A stretch of 64,000 nucleotides of DNA from Methanocalculus chunghsingensis. GTDB taxonomy: Archaea; Halobacteriota; Methanomicrobia; Methanomicrobiales; Methanocorpusculaceae. The notes under the pieces were generated by a model. The model did no database searches. It saw only the letters and a program-made list of their open reading frames with translations, and was not told the DNA's origin. Below, piece after piece: positions 51,167-59,491 of this stretch (its first letter is position 1; each line of letters starts with the position of its first letter). The translations under genes and the position numbers were made by a program. The stretch is taken from assembly GCF_018132105.1 (NCBI RefSeq), contig NZ_JWHL01000003.1, forward strand, positions 1 through 64,000. The letters are read 5' to 3'.

Positions 51167-52008
51167 TGTGCTACCTCTTTCAGTATGTCGTCTCGTTTTA
51201 ATATTCCTTTGATGTCGGTGCCCTCAACAGCGATGATACTGTTGATATTGTGCTTGCGCATCAGTGCGATCGCGCCAGCGACAGACTCGGACGGGCTGAT
51301 GGTGATCACGGGCCGTGACATGACATCCTCTGCGATTGCTGAAACGCTCCTGACATGTCGCAGGCTCTTTCTCCCCCCGCTCTCTTCACGCCGCAGATGC
51401 ATAATCTCCTTTTCAGGAACTCCGTTTTCAAAGATATACCCGTAGAATGCAATATTTGACTCGGTGATGACACCTGCAAGCGTGCCGTCATTATTGACGA
51501 CAAGGAGCTTGTCGTTTCGTTCCCGTATCACATCGATGACATGGCTGAGTGAGTGGTACCGGGAGATCGTCACCACATCCTCCATGATATCAGCAACTGT
51601 CGCCTTGATCTTCTCGACATCGGGTGCAGCCATAATATCCGTCTTTGTGATGATCCCAACCACGGTACCAAGATCGGTCACCGGAAGACTGCTGATATCA
51701 TGCATCATCATCATACGTGCTGCCTCTTTGAGATCAGCCTCCGGTGAAATCGTCATCGGATCCTTCTTCATCATCACCTCGACCGGAATATTATCGATCG
51801 GGCGTCTCCTCCAGAGAGGATCGCTCTGCCGGAAACCATGGGCAATATCCTTCTTGGTGATGATACCTGTGAGATTCTCTCTATCCATTACCAGAAGCCG
51901 TGAGATATGGTGCTTCAGTAACAGGTTGCGTGCATACGCAATGTTCTCTGTTTTGCTCACGACATAAACCGGGGATGACATCATCTCTCTGACAATCATG
52001 GCTCTCAC
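51163..52008 (-). CDS. Four-CBS-domain protein
   Basis: 281 residues, four CBS domains: REMMSSPVYVVSKTE, VEVMMKKDPMTISPEA, VADIMEDVVTISRYHS and EDVMSRPVITISPSESV, each followed by a GIIT- or GVIT-type strand. It overlaps genes on both sides by ATGA, so the cluster is one operon. The lack of an output domain suggests it acts on a partner protein. Confidence 0.92.
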   Translation of the reverse strand: MRAMIVREMMSSPVYVVSKTENIAYARNLLLKHHISRLLVMDRENLTGIITKKDIAHGFRQSDPLWRRRPIDNIPVEVMMKKDPMTISPEADLKEAARMMMMHDISSLPVTDLGTVVGIITKTDIMAAPDVEKIKATVADIMEDVVTISRYHSLSHVIDVIRERNDKLLVVNNDGTLAGVITESNIAFYGYIFENGVPEKEIMHLRREESGGRKSLRHVRSVSAIAEDVMSRPVITISPSESVAGAIALMRKHNINSIIAVEGTDIKGILKRDDILKEVAQ

Positions 52009-52946
52009 CTCTGTGCGAGTGCTTTAACAAGATCATATTCTGTTATCATTCCGATAAGGCGCGCATCTTCTGTGACCGGAAACGCACCAATCTGCTTCTG
52101 AATCATCTCACGTGCGATCTCGTGTATGTCCTTCTGAGGGGTGGTTGTGTAAAGATTGCCGGAGATGATCGATCGAATCGGGCGTGCCGTCACTTCTGCA
52201 ACCTCGCCCGTCTGCATCGATCGGAACACTTCTCCGGAGCCGACATATTTCATGATGTCTGTTGCGGTGACGATGCCAAAGAGCACATCATCGGAGACGA
52301 CCGGAAGTCTCCTGAAATGATATTTGTTCATCTGTTTTGCAACTTCAGCAATTGAACAGTCAGGGTAGGTTACCCGCGGTGAATAGGACATCACGTCCTC
52401 AACAGTCAGCTGGCTCTGTTCGATGGAGAGCGATTTCAGGAGATCATATTCGGTGACGATACCAACGACATGCTCATCATTATCGATGATCGGAACCCCG
52501 CCATGCCTCTTTTCGACGATGATCTCGACTGCAGCCTGCATATCGTCGTTTGTATGGAGGGTCATCACATTCTCGGTCATGATGGATCTGAGATTCTCGT
52601 TGATGGCAGAGAGGAAGTTACCCTGGTGTTTGTTCCTCACCAGATTGTGCCGGTCCCCACCCCCCATGAAATCAACGATGTCAGTAACGGTGATAATGCC
52701 ACGCAGCTTCCGACTTCCTGCATCTGCTATCGGCAGCCTGCGGAATCCCTCGCGGGTCATCGTCTCGACGCCATCGCAGATGCTCATCGTGGGAGGGACG
52801 CATACAACATCGCTGACTCCGATGTTCATTACTCCGCCCTGACGATCAGCCGGGCGTGACCTGAACTCAATGGGTCCACGATCCTGCTTACCGGCTCTCA
52901 TTAGATAGCGCTCACCTTTGTTATGGCCTGAATTATTATCGTGCAT
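52005..52946 (-). CDS. Four-CBS-domain protein
   Basis: 313 residues; about 40 polar residues (HDNNSGHNKGERY) precede four CBS domains: VSDVVCVPPTMSICDG, SIMTENVMTLHTNDD, VEDVMSYSPRVTYPD and a last unit ending GMITEYDLVKAL. The N-terminal stretch is not CBS-like and may be an artefact of start choice; an in-frame ATG at about 52901 is an alternative. The stop overlaps the downstream gene by ATGA. Confidence 0.9.
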   Translation of the reverse strand: MHDNNSGHNKGERYLMRAGKQDRGPIEFRSRPADRQGGVMNIGVSDVVCVPPTMSICDGVETMTREGFRRLPIADAGSRKLRGIITVTDIVDFMGGGDRHNLVRNKHQGNFLSAINENLRSIMTENVMTLHTNDDMQAAVEIIVEKRHGGVPIIDNDEHVVGIVTEYDLLKSLSIEQSQLTVEDVMSYSPRVTYPDCSIAEVAKQMNKYHFRRLPVVSDDVLFGIVTATDIMKYVGSGEVFRSMQTGEVAEVTARPIRSIISGNLYTTTPQKDIHEIAREMIQKQIGAFPVTEDARLIGMITEYDLVKALAQR

Positions 52947-52955
52947 GGTGGTTCC

Positions 52956-53714
52956 TTACGCCTTTTTGACTATGGTTCTCAGGACATCATGGCGATCCAG
53001 GATGCCAACGACAGTTCCCTCAGAAACAACCGGCATGCGGCTGATATCATGAGATACGAGGAGGTGTGATGCTTCGGACACCGGCATATCCGGTGTTGCC
53101 GTGATGACCGGGGTGGTCATCACCTTGCCAATCCGGGTATTTGAGCTGTTCCCAAGTGATCGCCTGATACCGCCGTTTTCCACAAGATCCCGGCGTGATA
53201 TCACTCCGAGAAGCTCCTTCCCCTTGACAATGGGGAGAGATGCATATCCGGTATCGGTGATAAGGGAGTAGACCTTCTGAATGGTGTCTTCAGTATCACA
53301 GCAGACGACATCTCCTGTCATAACGTCCTTGACATTTCCGGTGATCTCATGGCGTGAGACCAGTATCGGAAAGAGATCGCGAAGAAGGATGGATCCGACA
53401 AACTTCCCGTTCCCTGCGGATACCGGAATGCTGTCGGTTCCTGTCTTCAGAATGGTAAGGGCGGCATCCTCAAGTGGTGTATCCAGAGAGATACCTGGTA
53501 CATCACGGATGAACCCTGCAATGGTGACATTTGATCGTGTGTCTGGTACCCTGAGGACATCGGTGATATCGATCATCCCGCTCAGGTGTCCCTGATCATC
53601 TGTGATGTAGATCTCTCGGTAGACATCATCACGAAGAATCTGCCGTGCTCTGGTGACATACTCGTTCTTTTTAAGAGATGTCACCTCTATCATCAGGTCA
53701 CGTGCAACTTTCAT
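52956..53714 (-). CDS. Four-CBS-domain protein
   Basis: 252 residues, four CBS domains: ARDLMIEVTSLKKNE, AGFIRDVPGISLDTP, VKDVMTGDVVCCDTED and IGKVMTTPVITATPDM, ending VGILDRHDVL. It overlaps the zinc-ribbon CBS gene by 4 bases and lies 9 bases upstream of the next CBS gene. Confidence 0.92.
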   Translation of the reverse strand: MKVARDLMIEVTSLKKNEYVTRARQILRDDVYREIYITDDQGHLSGMIDITDVLRVPDTRSNVTIAGFIRDVPGISLDTPLEDAALTILKTGTDSIPVSAGNGKFVGSILLRDLFPILVSRHEITGNVKDVMTGDVVCCDTEDTIQKVYSLITDTGYASLPIVKGKELLGVISRRDLVENGGIRRSLGNSSNTRIGKVMTTPVITATPDMPVSEASHLLVSHDISRMPVVSEGTVVGILDRHDVLRTIVKKA

Positions 53715-54274
53715 ACGATTGACTCCTCATCACGGCATATCGGGCAGAGGTTCTGGTTGTCGATGTATCTGAGCTCATCTGATAGGCTTCCGCATCGGTC
53801 GCAGACGCCGTCATTGTAGTCCTGCACCCGGTTAATCACAATCAGGTCGCTCATGATCTCATTCATCTCGGTCGCAATGCTGAGGATATCACGTACTGTG
53901 ATGATCCCGATGACCTTCTGATCTCCATTGACGACCGGGAGTCTTCGGACACGACTTTGTGACATCATCCGTGCAGCTTCTGCAATGGTTGCATCAGCCC
54001 CGATGGTGATGAGGGGCGTGCTCATTACTTCCTTAACAAATACCTCTCCAGGTTTTTTGTCGAGTGCCATTATCTTGCAGTTAAAATCCTCCTCGGTTAC
54101 AATACCAATTGGAAGGTTATTCTGCAGAACGATGCAGCTGCCAACCTCATCGCGGCACATCGCCAGTGCTGCCTCGGCAGTTGTTGCATGTGCATCAATT
54201 GTGGTCGGATGAAGTTTCATTACTTCGCGAACCGGAATGCGTGTTTCGAAATCCATGTTGTCACTTTGTTTCAT
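53711..54274 (-). CDS. Two-CBS-domain protein with C-terminal zinc ribbon
   Basis: 187 residues: two CBS domains (VREVMKLHPTTIDAH and VKEVMSTPLITIGADA) and a zinc-ribbon-like tail CDRCG then CPICRDE, two CxxC pairs. The tail may bind nucleic acid or protein, so this member is the best candidate for the output protein of the cluster. First gene of the five-gene operon. ATG 54274 or 54256. Confidence 0.9.
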   Translation of the reverse strand: MKQSDNMDFETRIPVREVMKLHPTTIDAHATTAEAALAMCRDEVGSCIVLQNNLPIGIVTEEDFNCKIMALDKKPGEVFVKEVMSTPLITIGADATIAEAARMMSQSRVRRLPVVNGDQKVIGIITVRDILSIATEMNEIMSDLIVINRVQDYNDGVCDRCGSLSDELRYIDNQNLCPICRDEESIV

Positions 54275-54330
54275 CTCTCTTCACCTCCTTTCTCTTTTCC
54301 GCTGATGACATCTTCTACTATGCAATACCC

Positions 54331-54340
54331 CTATTAAAAG
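54331..54340 (-). promoter_or_regulatory. Probable box A of the CBS operon
   Basis: On the minus strand CTTTTAATAG stands 57-66 bases upstream of ATG 54274, an archaeal TATA-like element at a distance that allows a leader with a ribosome site (GGAGGTGAAG region near the ATG). Confidence 0.4.
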
Positions 54341-54452
54341 GATTCGTAACCGGAATGGAGACCTGTTGAACTCCTTCAGGGAAGGAATTAAACGCCAATC
54401 CGGGCGATGATGAGGAGGGTAGTATTATTAGGAATCGGGAAGAGAGTACAAT

Positions 54453-54465
54453 AACTATCATAGTT
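54453..54465. promoter_or_regulatory. 13-bp palindrome before the GTPase gene
   Basis: AACTAT-C-ATAGTT is a perfect inverted repeat in the divergent intergenic region, 30 bases before ATG 54495. Its size and position fit a repressor operator, but no regulator is known. Confidence 0.3.
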
Positions 54466-54494
54466 GCAATAATTTTTCATGAAGGGGTTGACAG

Positions 54495-55136
54495 ATGGGT
54501 ATGTTTGACCGGGCTAAAAAGAGGTTCAGGAGATTTCTTCAGATATTATTTCGGAGGAAACGATCCCGTATAGGGATTTATGGTCCGCCGAATGCGGGGA
54601 AGACGACGCTCGCAAATCGAATCGTGAGAGACTGTTCAGGTGACGCCATAGGTCCTGTCTCTGAGATTCCGCATGAGACCCGGAGGGCACGACGGCGTGA
54701 GGATGTTGTGATCACCGGAGCAAATGGAAATACACTGACGCTGGATATCGTCGACACTCCGGGCGTAACGACAAAGATCGATTATCATGAGTTTCTGGAG
54801 TACGGCCTTGAACAGAATGAGGCGATCTCGCGTGCACGTGAGGCGACTGAAGGTGTTGCCGAAGCGATGCACTGGCTTCGGGAGGATATCAACGGCGTCA
54901 TCTATGTGATGGACAGCACTCTGGATCCATTTATGCAGGTGAATATCATGATGGTCGGGATCATTGAGAGCCGGGATCTTCCGGTCGTCATTGTCGCTAA
55001 TAAAACCGATCTGCCTGATGCCGCGCCTTCCCGGATTAAGAGCGCATTTCCGCAGCATCCGGTCATCATGGTCTCCGGACTTGAAGGCACGAATATGTCA
55101 GAGCTCTATGATATAATGACAGAGCACTTTGGGTGA
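54495..55136 (+). CDS. Era/Der-like small GTPase (archaeal)
   Basis: 213 residues. G1 GPPNAGKT at 30-37, G3 DTPGV beginning at D87, G4 NKTD at 169-172. A basic N-terminal helix (AKKRFRRFLQILFRRKRSR) could contact rRNA or membrane. The conserved three-gene group GTPase, DUF2073 and zinc-ribbon protein follows in order with spacings of 6 and 7 bases, indicating one operon, but the process it serves is not established. Confidence 0.9.
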   Translation: MGMFDRAKKRFRRFLQILFRRKRSRIGIYGPPNAGKTTLANRIVRDCSGDAIGPVSEIPHETRRARRREDVVITGANGNTLTLDIVDTPGVTTKIDYHEFLEYGLEQNEAISRAREATEGVAEAMHWLREDINGVIYVMDSTLDPFMQVNIMMVGIIESRDLPVVIVANKTDLPDAAPSRIKSAFPQHPVIMVSGLEGTNMSELYDIMTEHFG

Positions 55137-55142
55137 TACGCG

Positions 55143-55520
55143 ATGATACAGGGAGTACAGATAGAACTCATCTCTGCGGATCGCCTTTCAAGTCTCACAA
55201 CACTTGAAAAGATCCGGACAATCCTTGACTCGGTCATGCTTGGGAATATCGTTGTACTTGAGCGTGGCCTGAGTCCGGATGAACAGAGTATGCTTGTCGA
55301 GGTAACGATGAGGGAGATACAGCCAGGTGGTTTTTCAGGGATTGAGATGGAGACGTACCCTGGAAAGGACGCTGCAAAAGGAGGATTCTTTGCACGGCTT
55401 TTCCAGGGAAAAGGACCTGAAGGGAGGATGACGGTCATCGGCCCTGCCGGCCAGCTGAAGATGCTGAAGATAGAGAGGGACCGCCTGGTTGCCTGGGCTT
55501 CCCTCTCTTCAGGGAGGTGA
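55143..55520 (+). CDS. DUF2073 protein
   Basis: 125 residues. MIQGVQIELISADRLSSL at the start (core VQIELIS), KIRTILDSVMLGNIVVLERGL (core KIRTILD), EVTMREIQPGGFSGIEMETY and a C-terminal MTVIGPAGQLKMLK are the DUF2073 pattern of euryarchaea. The function is unknown; the fixed neighbourhood with the GTPase suggests a partner or regulator of it. Confidence 0.88.
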   Translation: MIQGVQIELISADRLSSLTTLEKIRTILDSVMLGNIVVLERGLSPDEQSMLVEVTMREIQPGGFSGIEMETYPGKDAAKGGFFARLFQGKGPEGRMTVIGPAGQLKMLKIERDRLVAWASLSSGR

Positions 55521-55527
55521 GGATCCA

Positions 55528-55914
55528 ATGCCTCACAAATGTACACAGTGCGGACGGGAATTTCGGGATGGCTCAACCGAAATTCTCAGGGGGTGTCCAA
55601 GCTGTGATGGCAAGAAGTTCCTCTACGTCAGTGAGAGGGTGAGGCATCAGGATGTCCTGAATGAGAAGACGATTGAGGAGATCGCCAGTGAAACGAATGA
55701 AGAAGTTCTTGAGGTCAGGACTCCTGAGAAGAAACATGCCGATTCATATGAGCGGGTCGAGAGTGTCAGGATTGTCGGACCCGGCACGTATGAACTCAAT
55801 ATTGAAAAGCTTGCCTCAACCGACGAGCGGGTGATCGGCGTCGGGAAAGACGGGAGTTACGTCGTCGATCTCATCTCGATGTCGAAGGTCAAAGGAAAGA
55901 AACTGAAGCGTTAA
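55528..55914 (+). CDS. Zn-ribbon-containing protein of the GTPase/DUF2073 operon
   Basis: ATG 55528 (MPHKCTQCGREF) chosen over 55489, which overlaps DUF2073; a GAGGTGAGGATC ribosome site lies just before it. 128 residues. The zinc ribbon is CTQCG then GCPSCDGKKF. A central acidic linker precedes a C-terminal domain with GPGTYELNIEKL and GSYVVDLISM. An RNA-binding role is often suggested for this family, unproven. Confidence 0.88.
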   Translation: MPHKCTQCGREFRDGSTEILRGCPSCDGKKFLYVSERVRHQDVLNEKTIEEIASETNEEVLEVRTPEKKHADSYERVESVRIVGPGTYELNIEKLASTDERVIGVGKDGSYVVDLISMSKVKGKKLKR

Positions 55915-55916
55915 AT

Positions 55917-55957
55917 CCTTTTATTTTTGGATATTTTTTCTTTTCAACCCCTTTTTG
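55917..55957 (+). terminator. T-rich terminator after the GTPase operon
   Basis: Immediately after the TAA at 55912 come several T-runs (TTTTATTTTT, ATTTTTTC, CTTTTT) on the coding strand without a hairpin, the usual archaeal intrinsic terminator form. Confidence 0.6.
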
Positions 55958-55984
55958 GTCTTCTCTCCCTTTCTTCGGGTATGA

Positions 55985-55993
55985 TTTATATAT
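55985..55993 (+). promoter_or_regulatory. Probable TATA box of the aminomutase-like gene
   Basis: TTTATATAT at 55985-55993 lies about 150 bases before GTG 56142. If used, it gives an untranslated leader of about 120-125 nt, long for an archaeon; a GTACC/GGTAC inverted repeat lies at about 56096-56112 in that leader. Confidence 0.5.
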
Positions 55994-56141
55994 CTGAATG
56001 ACCTAGTATCTGTCAGAATTTTCAACGGTTTAAGACCCGTCTCTGTTCATGCACTCTTTGTCGTGTATTCTGCCAGAGCCGGGTATTTCCTCTCTGTACC
56101 ACAACCTGGTACATGACGATACCTGTTCCGGAGGTGATCCT

Positions 56142-57308
56142 GTGAAGACACACTATCTGACATCCGTATCCCAAATCATAGGCCTTTCGCCAGAAGAGCG
56201 GAAGGAGATCGCTGAAACTGAGAAATGGTTCTCATTCAGAGCGACCGACTATTATCTGAACCTGATCGACTGGTCTGATCCGTTTGATCCGATCCGCAGG
56301 ATCATTGTTCCTGATATTGCTGAACTGGAAAAAGATGGCGATCTCGATCCATCCTCTGAATCCTCCTACACGATGGCTCCCGGCCTCCAGCATAAATATG
56401 CACGTACGGGTCTGCTGCTTGTCTCTGATCAGTGTGGCGGGCTCTGCCGGTACTGTTTCAGGAAGCGACTCTTCGTTGATAACGCCGATGAGGTTGTCCC
56501 GGATGTCTCTTTGGGAATTGAGTATATACGCAATCATCCTGAAATAACAAACGTCCTCCTCACCGGCGGCGATCCCCTGATGCTTCCGACCCGGGAACTC
56601 AGAAAGATCATCGAAGAGATCAGGGATATTGAGCATGTAAAGATCATCCGCATCGGGAGCAAGATGCCGGCATATTATCCGATGAGGATCTCAGGGGATC
56701 AGGAGCTCCTCGATCTCCTGGCCGAATATAGTCTTCCCGAGAAGCGGATCTATCTGATGAGCCAGTTCACGCATCCGAGGGAGATTACTCCTGAGGCGAT
56801 GGAAGCGGTCACCGCCCTCCTTGATCATGGTGTGATGATCCTCAATCAGACACCGGTACTCAGGGGGATCAATGACTCTGCCGAGGTGCTTGGTGAGCTC
56901 TTCCGGACCCTCTCGTTCATCGGGGTCTCTCCTTACTACATCTTCCAGTGCCGCCCGACACGTGGTAACAGAACCTATGCCGTCCCGATTGAGGAAGGAT
57001 ACCGTATCTTTGAGGAAGCACGTGCAACAGCTTCAGGAATAGCCAAGCGTGCCCGCTTTGTGATGTCGCATGCGACAGGAAAGATTGAGGTGGCTGCCTG
57101 TACGAAGGAGTACATCGTCATGAAGTATCATCAGGCGGCAGATCCCGAAGAGATGGGGAAGGTTCTCGTCTTCCGAAGAGATCCCTCGGCGTACTGGCTG
57201 GATGATTATTCTGTTCCTGTTGACAGCTGCGATGTAACTGACCTTAATAATCATAGATCGTCTCATACTATGCGGCAATCAAATGAAGCGGACACCCTTT
57301 CGGAGTAG
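56142..57308 (+). CDS. Lysine 2,3-aminomutase-like radical SAM enzyme (KamA family)
   Basis: GTG 56142 is preferred: a nearly ideal Shine-Dalgarno GGAGGTGATC lies at 56130-56139; the open frame from ATG 56049 has no such site. 388 residues. Radical SAM motif C98-x3-C102-x2-C105 (CGGLCRYC) followed by FRKR, and LLTGGDPLMLP is the SAM-binding GGD-type loop. PLP-binding features follow the family pattern but I cannot be sure of the lysine. In methanogens such enzymes make beta-lysine for the osmolyte N-acetyl-beta-lysine, but no acetyltransferase is adjacent here, so the substrate is open. Confidence 0.8.
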   Translation: MKTHYLTSVSQIIGLSPEERKEIAETEKWFSFRATDYYLNLIDWSDPFDPIRRIIVPDIAELEKDGDLDPSSESSYTMAPGLQHKYARTGLLLVSDQCGGLCRYCFRKRLFVDNADEVVPDVSLGIEYIRNHPEITNVLLTGGDPLMLPTRELRKIIEEIRDIEHVKIIRIGSKMPAYYPMRISGDQELLDLLAEYSLPEKRIYLMSQFTHPREITPEAMEAVTALLDHGVMILNQTPVLRGINDSAEVLGELFRTLSFIGVSPYYIFQCRPTRGNRTYAVPIEEGYRIFEEARATASGIAKRARFVMSHATGKIEVAACTKEYIVMKYHQAADPEEMGKVLVFRRDPSAYWLDDYSVPVDSCDVTDLNNHRSSHTMRQSNEADTLSE

Positions 57309-57375
57309 TGGGATTCCCCTTCCCCTCCGATACCCTTAATCCCTCTTCTGATCAACATAGTATCTGCACATCATG

Positions 57376-57525
57376 TGCTGGCTGAGGTAAGTCCGACGTG
57401 CTCAAGTAGCACTGCCCTGTATGTGGGCTTGGGATTGCGGCGAGTCAGATACGGCTCTTTTCGTGACTTACGGTGAACGGTATGACCGGACACATCTGCT
57501 GTAACCAGCAGGCAGCTAAAAAATT
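57376..57525 (+). ncRNA. Candidate structured RNA upstream of rpsO
   Basis: A non-coding stretch of about 150 nt before S15 contains: a hairpin GTGCT-CAAGT-AGCAC (57398-57412); a long-range pairing GTAAGTC (57387-57393) with GACTTAC (57465-57471) that encloses it; and a perfect 3' hairpin CTGCTG-TAAC-CAGCAG (57496-57511) followed by an A-rich stretch. GC content is high and no frame fits a protein. It could be an independent small RNA (for example an H/ACA-type guide; ACA follows CCGG at 57490-57494) or an autoregulatory leader of S15. I do not recognise a named family. Confidence 0.45.
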
Positions 57526-57537
57526 TCGAGGTACCAT

Positions 57538-57996
57538 ATGGCACGAATGTATGCACGACGGAAGGGATCGTCCGGCTCCGTCCGTCCCCACAGGAAGGAT
57601 GTTCCGGAATGGTTCAATACCGATCTCGCTGAGATCGAGAAGCTGGTCGTCGATATGAGAAAGGAAGGTCTTTCAACAGCCGTCATCGGGACGATTCTCC
57701 GTGATAAATACGGCGTTCCTGATGTAAAACTTGCAACAGGGAAGCGTGTTGGTGCAATCCTTGCAGAGCACGACATGACCTCTGATATCCCTGAGGATCT
57801 CAGAAACCTGATGCAGAAGGCTCTTGGACTCCGCAAGCATCTTGCAGAGAATAAGAAGGATGTTCATAACAAACGGCAGCTTCAGCTGACCGAATCGAAG
57901 GTCCGGCGTCTCGTCAAATATTATCGGAAGGCAGGCAAACTCCCACAGGAGTGGGTCTACAAACCGGAGACCGCAGAGATTCTCCTCTCAAGATAA
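57538..57996 (+). CDS. rpsO: Ribosomal protein S15 (uS15, archaeal)
   Basis: 152 residues, with the archaeal/eukaryotic N-terminal extension MARMYARRKGSSGS and KDVPEWF, then the uS15 core LGLRKHLAENKKDVHNKRQL (core RKHLAENKKD) and VRRLVKYYR. ATG 57538 has a GAGGT ribosome site just before it. First gene of a plus-strand operon with the DHH exonuclease, Pcc1 and S3Ae. Confidence 0.97.
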   Translation: MARMYARRKGSSGSVRPHRKDVPEWFNTDLAEIEKLVVDMRKEGLSTAVIGTILRDKYGVPDVKLATGKRVGAILAEHDMTSDIPEDLRNLMQKALGLRKHLAENKKDVHNKRQLQLTESKVRRLVKYYRKAGKLPQEWVYKPETAEILLSR

Positions 57997-57999
57997 ACC

Positions 58000-59214
58000 A
58001 TGCCCCTTTCGCCGTCAGCAGAAAAGCTCGCAGATCATCTGCAGTCCCTCGACTTTGTGGAGGTCTATGCCCACCATGATGCCGATGGTATCGCAGCTGC
58101 GTCTATACTCTGTACGGCGTTATCCCGGTGTCATATTCCGTTTCATCTGCGGATCCTCCCGACAATAACTGCTGACCAGGTTCCCTCCGATCGCCCGGTG
58201 CTCCTCTGTGATTTCGGTTCGTCATTCCATGATCTGGGTGACTCTGTGATGGTCATCGATCACCATATCCCTCTTTTTACCGGAGAATTCCATGTAAATC
58301 CGAGGCTTCATGGGATCGATGGAGATCGTGAACTCTCAACCTCAGGAGCGGCGTACTTTGTTGCAGAGAAGATGGGTGACAATCGTGATCTCGCGGGCCT
58401 TGCTCTCCTTGGAGTGATCGGGGATCGCCAGGAATATTCAGGCCTCAACCGTGAGATTTTGAATCAGGGTATCGGACATGGGATCATCTCGACGAGAAGG
58501 GGTTGTACCCTTCCCGGAAGGGAGCTCTTTGAGCGTCTCTTCCTCTCGACAGATCCGTATCTTCCATCCGTTACCGGTTCTGAAGCAGTCTGCAGGGAAC
58601 TTGCGGCATCTCTTGATGCGGATGCATCTGTTGAGGAGGATCCGCTCTTCCTCTCACGCCTCGTCCTCTCGGTCGGGGATGATGCCTCTGCTGATGCAAT
58701 CCTCCGGATATATGGAGATGTCTATGCTCTTGAGCGCGAGGTGGTCCCTGATGCACCATCGCTTGCAGCAGTCGTCGATGCCTGCGGAAAGTCAGGCCAT
58801 GGCGGGCTTGCGGCATCGCTCTGTCTCGGGGACTCCTCCGGCATCTCTGATGCATGGGATCATTTCAGGACATTTCGGGAGCGGGTTATCCAGGGTCTTC
58901 AATCCGTCGCCTCTCTCGGCGGTGGATGGTATCGCCTGGATGATTCGGTGGTGGCATCCGACATCGCCGATATCCTCTCTCATGATCGTCCTTATCATGA
59001 TCCCGTCTTTGTTCTCGTTGATGATGGCGCGATCTGCAGAGTATCTGCTCGTGCCCCACCTGAGAACGGTATCAATCTTGGTGAGATCGTGAAAGATGCA
59101 GCAACGTTTGTTGGAGGGAGTGGCGGTGGCCACAACCGGAGGGCCGGAGCGACGATACCGCAAAACAGTGTTGATGCCTTCAGGGAGGCGGTCAGGGAGG
59201 CGAGCCTCTCATGA
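58000..59214 (+). CDS. DHH-family single-strand exonuclease (archaeal RecJ/GAN-like)
   Basis: 404 residues. DHH motifs: AHHDADGIAAAS (HDADG), LLCDFGSS, MVIDHHIP, and a C-terminal DHHA1 loop GGSGGGHNRRAGATI. These bind two metal ions. Archaeal members act in replication/repair with GINS or in RNA 5'-3' decay. It starts 3 bases after the S15 stop and overlaps Pcc1 by 4 bases, an arrangement kept across euryarchaea. Confidence 0.92.
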   Translation: MPLSPSAEKLADHLQSLDFVEVYAHHDADGIAAASILCTALSRCHIPFHLRILPTITADQVPSDRPVLLCDFGSSFHDLGDSVMVIDHHIPLFTGEFHVNPRLHGIDGDRELSTSGAAYFVAEKMGDNRDLAGLALLGVIGDRQEYSGLNREILNQGIGHGIISTRRGCTLPGRELFERLFLSTDPYLPSVTGSEAVCRELAASLDADASVEEDPLFLSRLVLSVGDDASADAILRIYGDVYALEREVVPDAPSLAAVVDACGKSGHGGLAASLCLGDSSGISDAWDHFRTFRERVIQGLQSVASLGGGWYRLDDSVVASDIADILSHDRPYHDPVFVLVDDGAICRVSARAPPENGINLGEIVKDAATFVGGSGGGHNRRAGATIPQNSVDAFREAVREASLS

Positions 59215-59483
59215 TACGTGGAAGCGGGAGGATCAGATCCCATCATTCGGATCCTGATACTGTTGCTGGCAGTCTCTCCCCTGACAATCTCCTTGGTATG
59301 GAGACGATGGTGGATGGAGAGTATGTCGAGACGATGATCGTGGAGAAGCCGATCCGGTCTCTCCTCGCTTCAGTGGATGATTATCTGATGAACCTCTCCA
59401 TAGCAGATGCACTCTCTGATGAGAAGATGAATAGATTGACAGCGGGAAATGGCACGGATCTTTTGAATGATGAAGAAGATTAG
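59211..59483 (+). CDS. pcc1: KEOPS complex subunit Pcc1
   Basis: 90 residues. SGRIRSHHSDPDTVAGSLSPDN (core DPDTVAGSLSPDN) and MRSLLASVDDYL-like helix (seen as RSLLASVDDYLMNL) are typical of Pcc1, the dimerising subunit of the KEOPS complex that makes t6A37 in tRNA. ATG overlaps the exonuclease stop. Confidence 0.9.
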   Translation: MIRGSGRIRSHHSDPDTVAGSLSPDNLLGMETMVDGEYVETMIVEKPIRSLLASVDDYLMNLSIADALSDEKMNRLTAGNGTDLLNDEED

Positions 59484-59491
59484 GTGATACG

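Noticed and set aside
57387-57405. Resemblance of GAGGTAAGTCC to the RNase P RNA conserved region GAGGAAAGTCC
   Set aside because: The matching 3' conserved region is absent and the element is about 150 nt, far too short for archaeal RNase P RNA.
57473-57658. Short ORF overlapping the start of S15
   Set aside because: Runs into S15 in another frame and covers the candidate RNA hairpin; no ribosome site.
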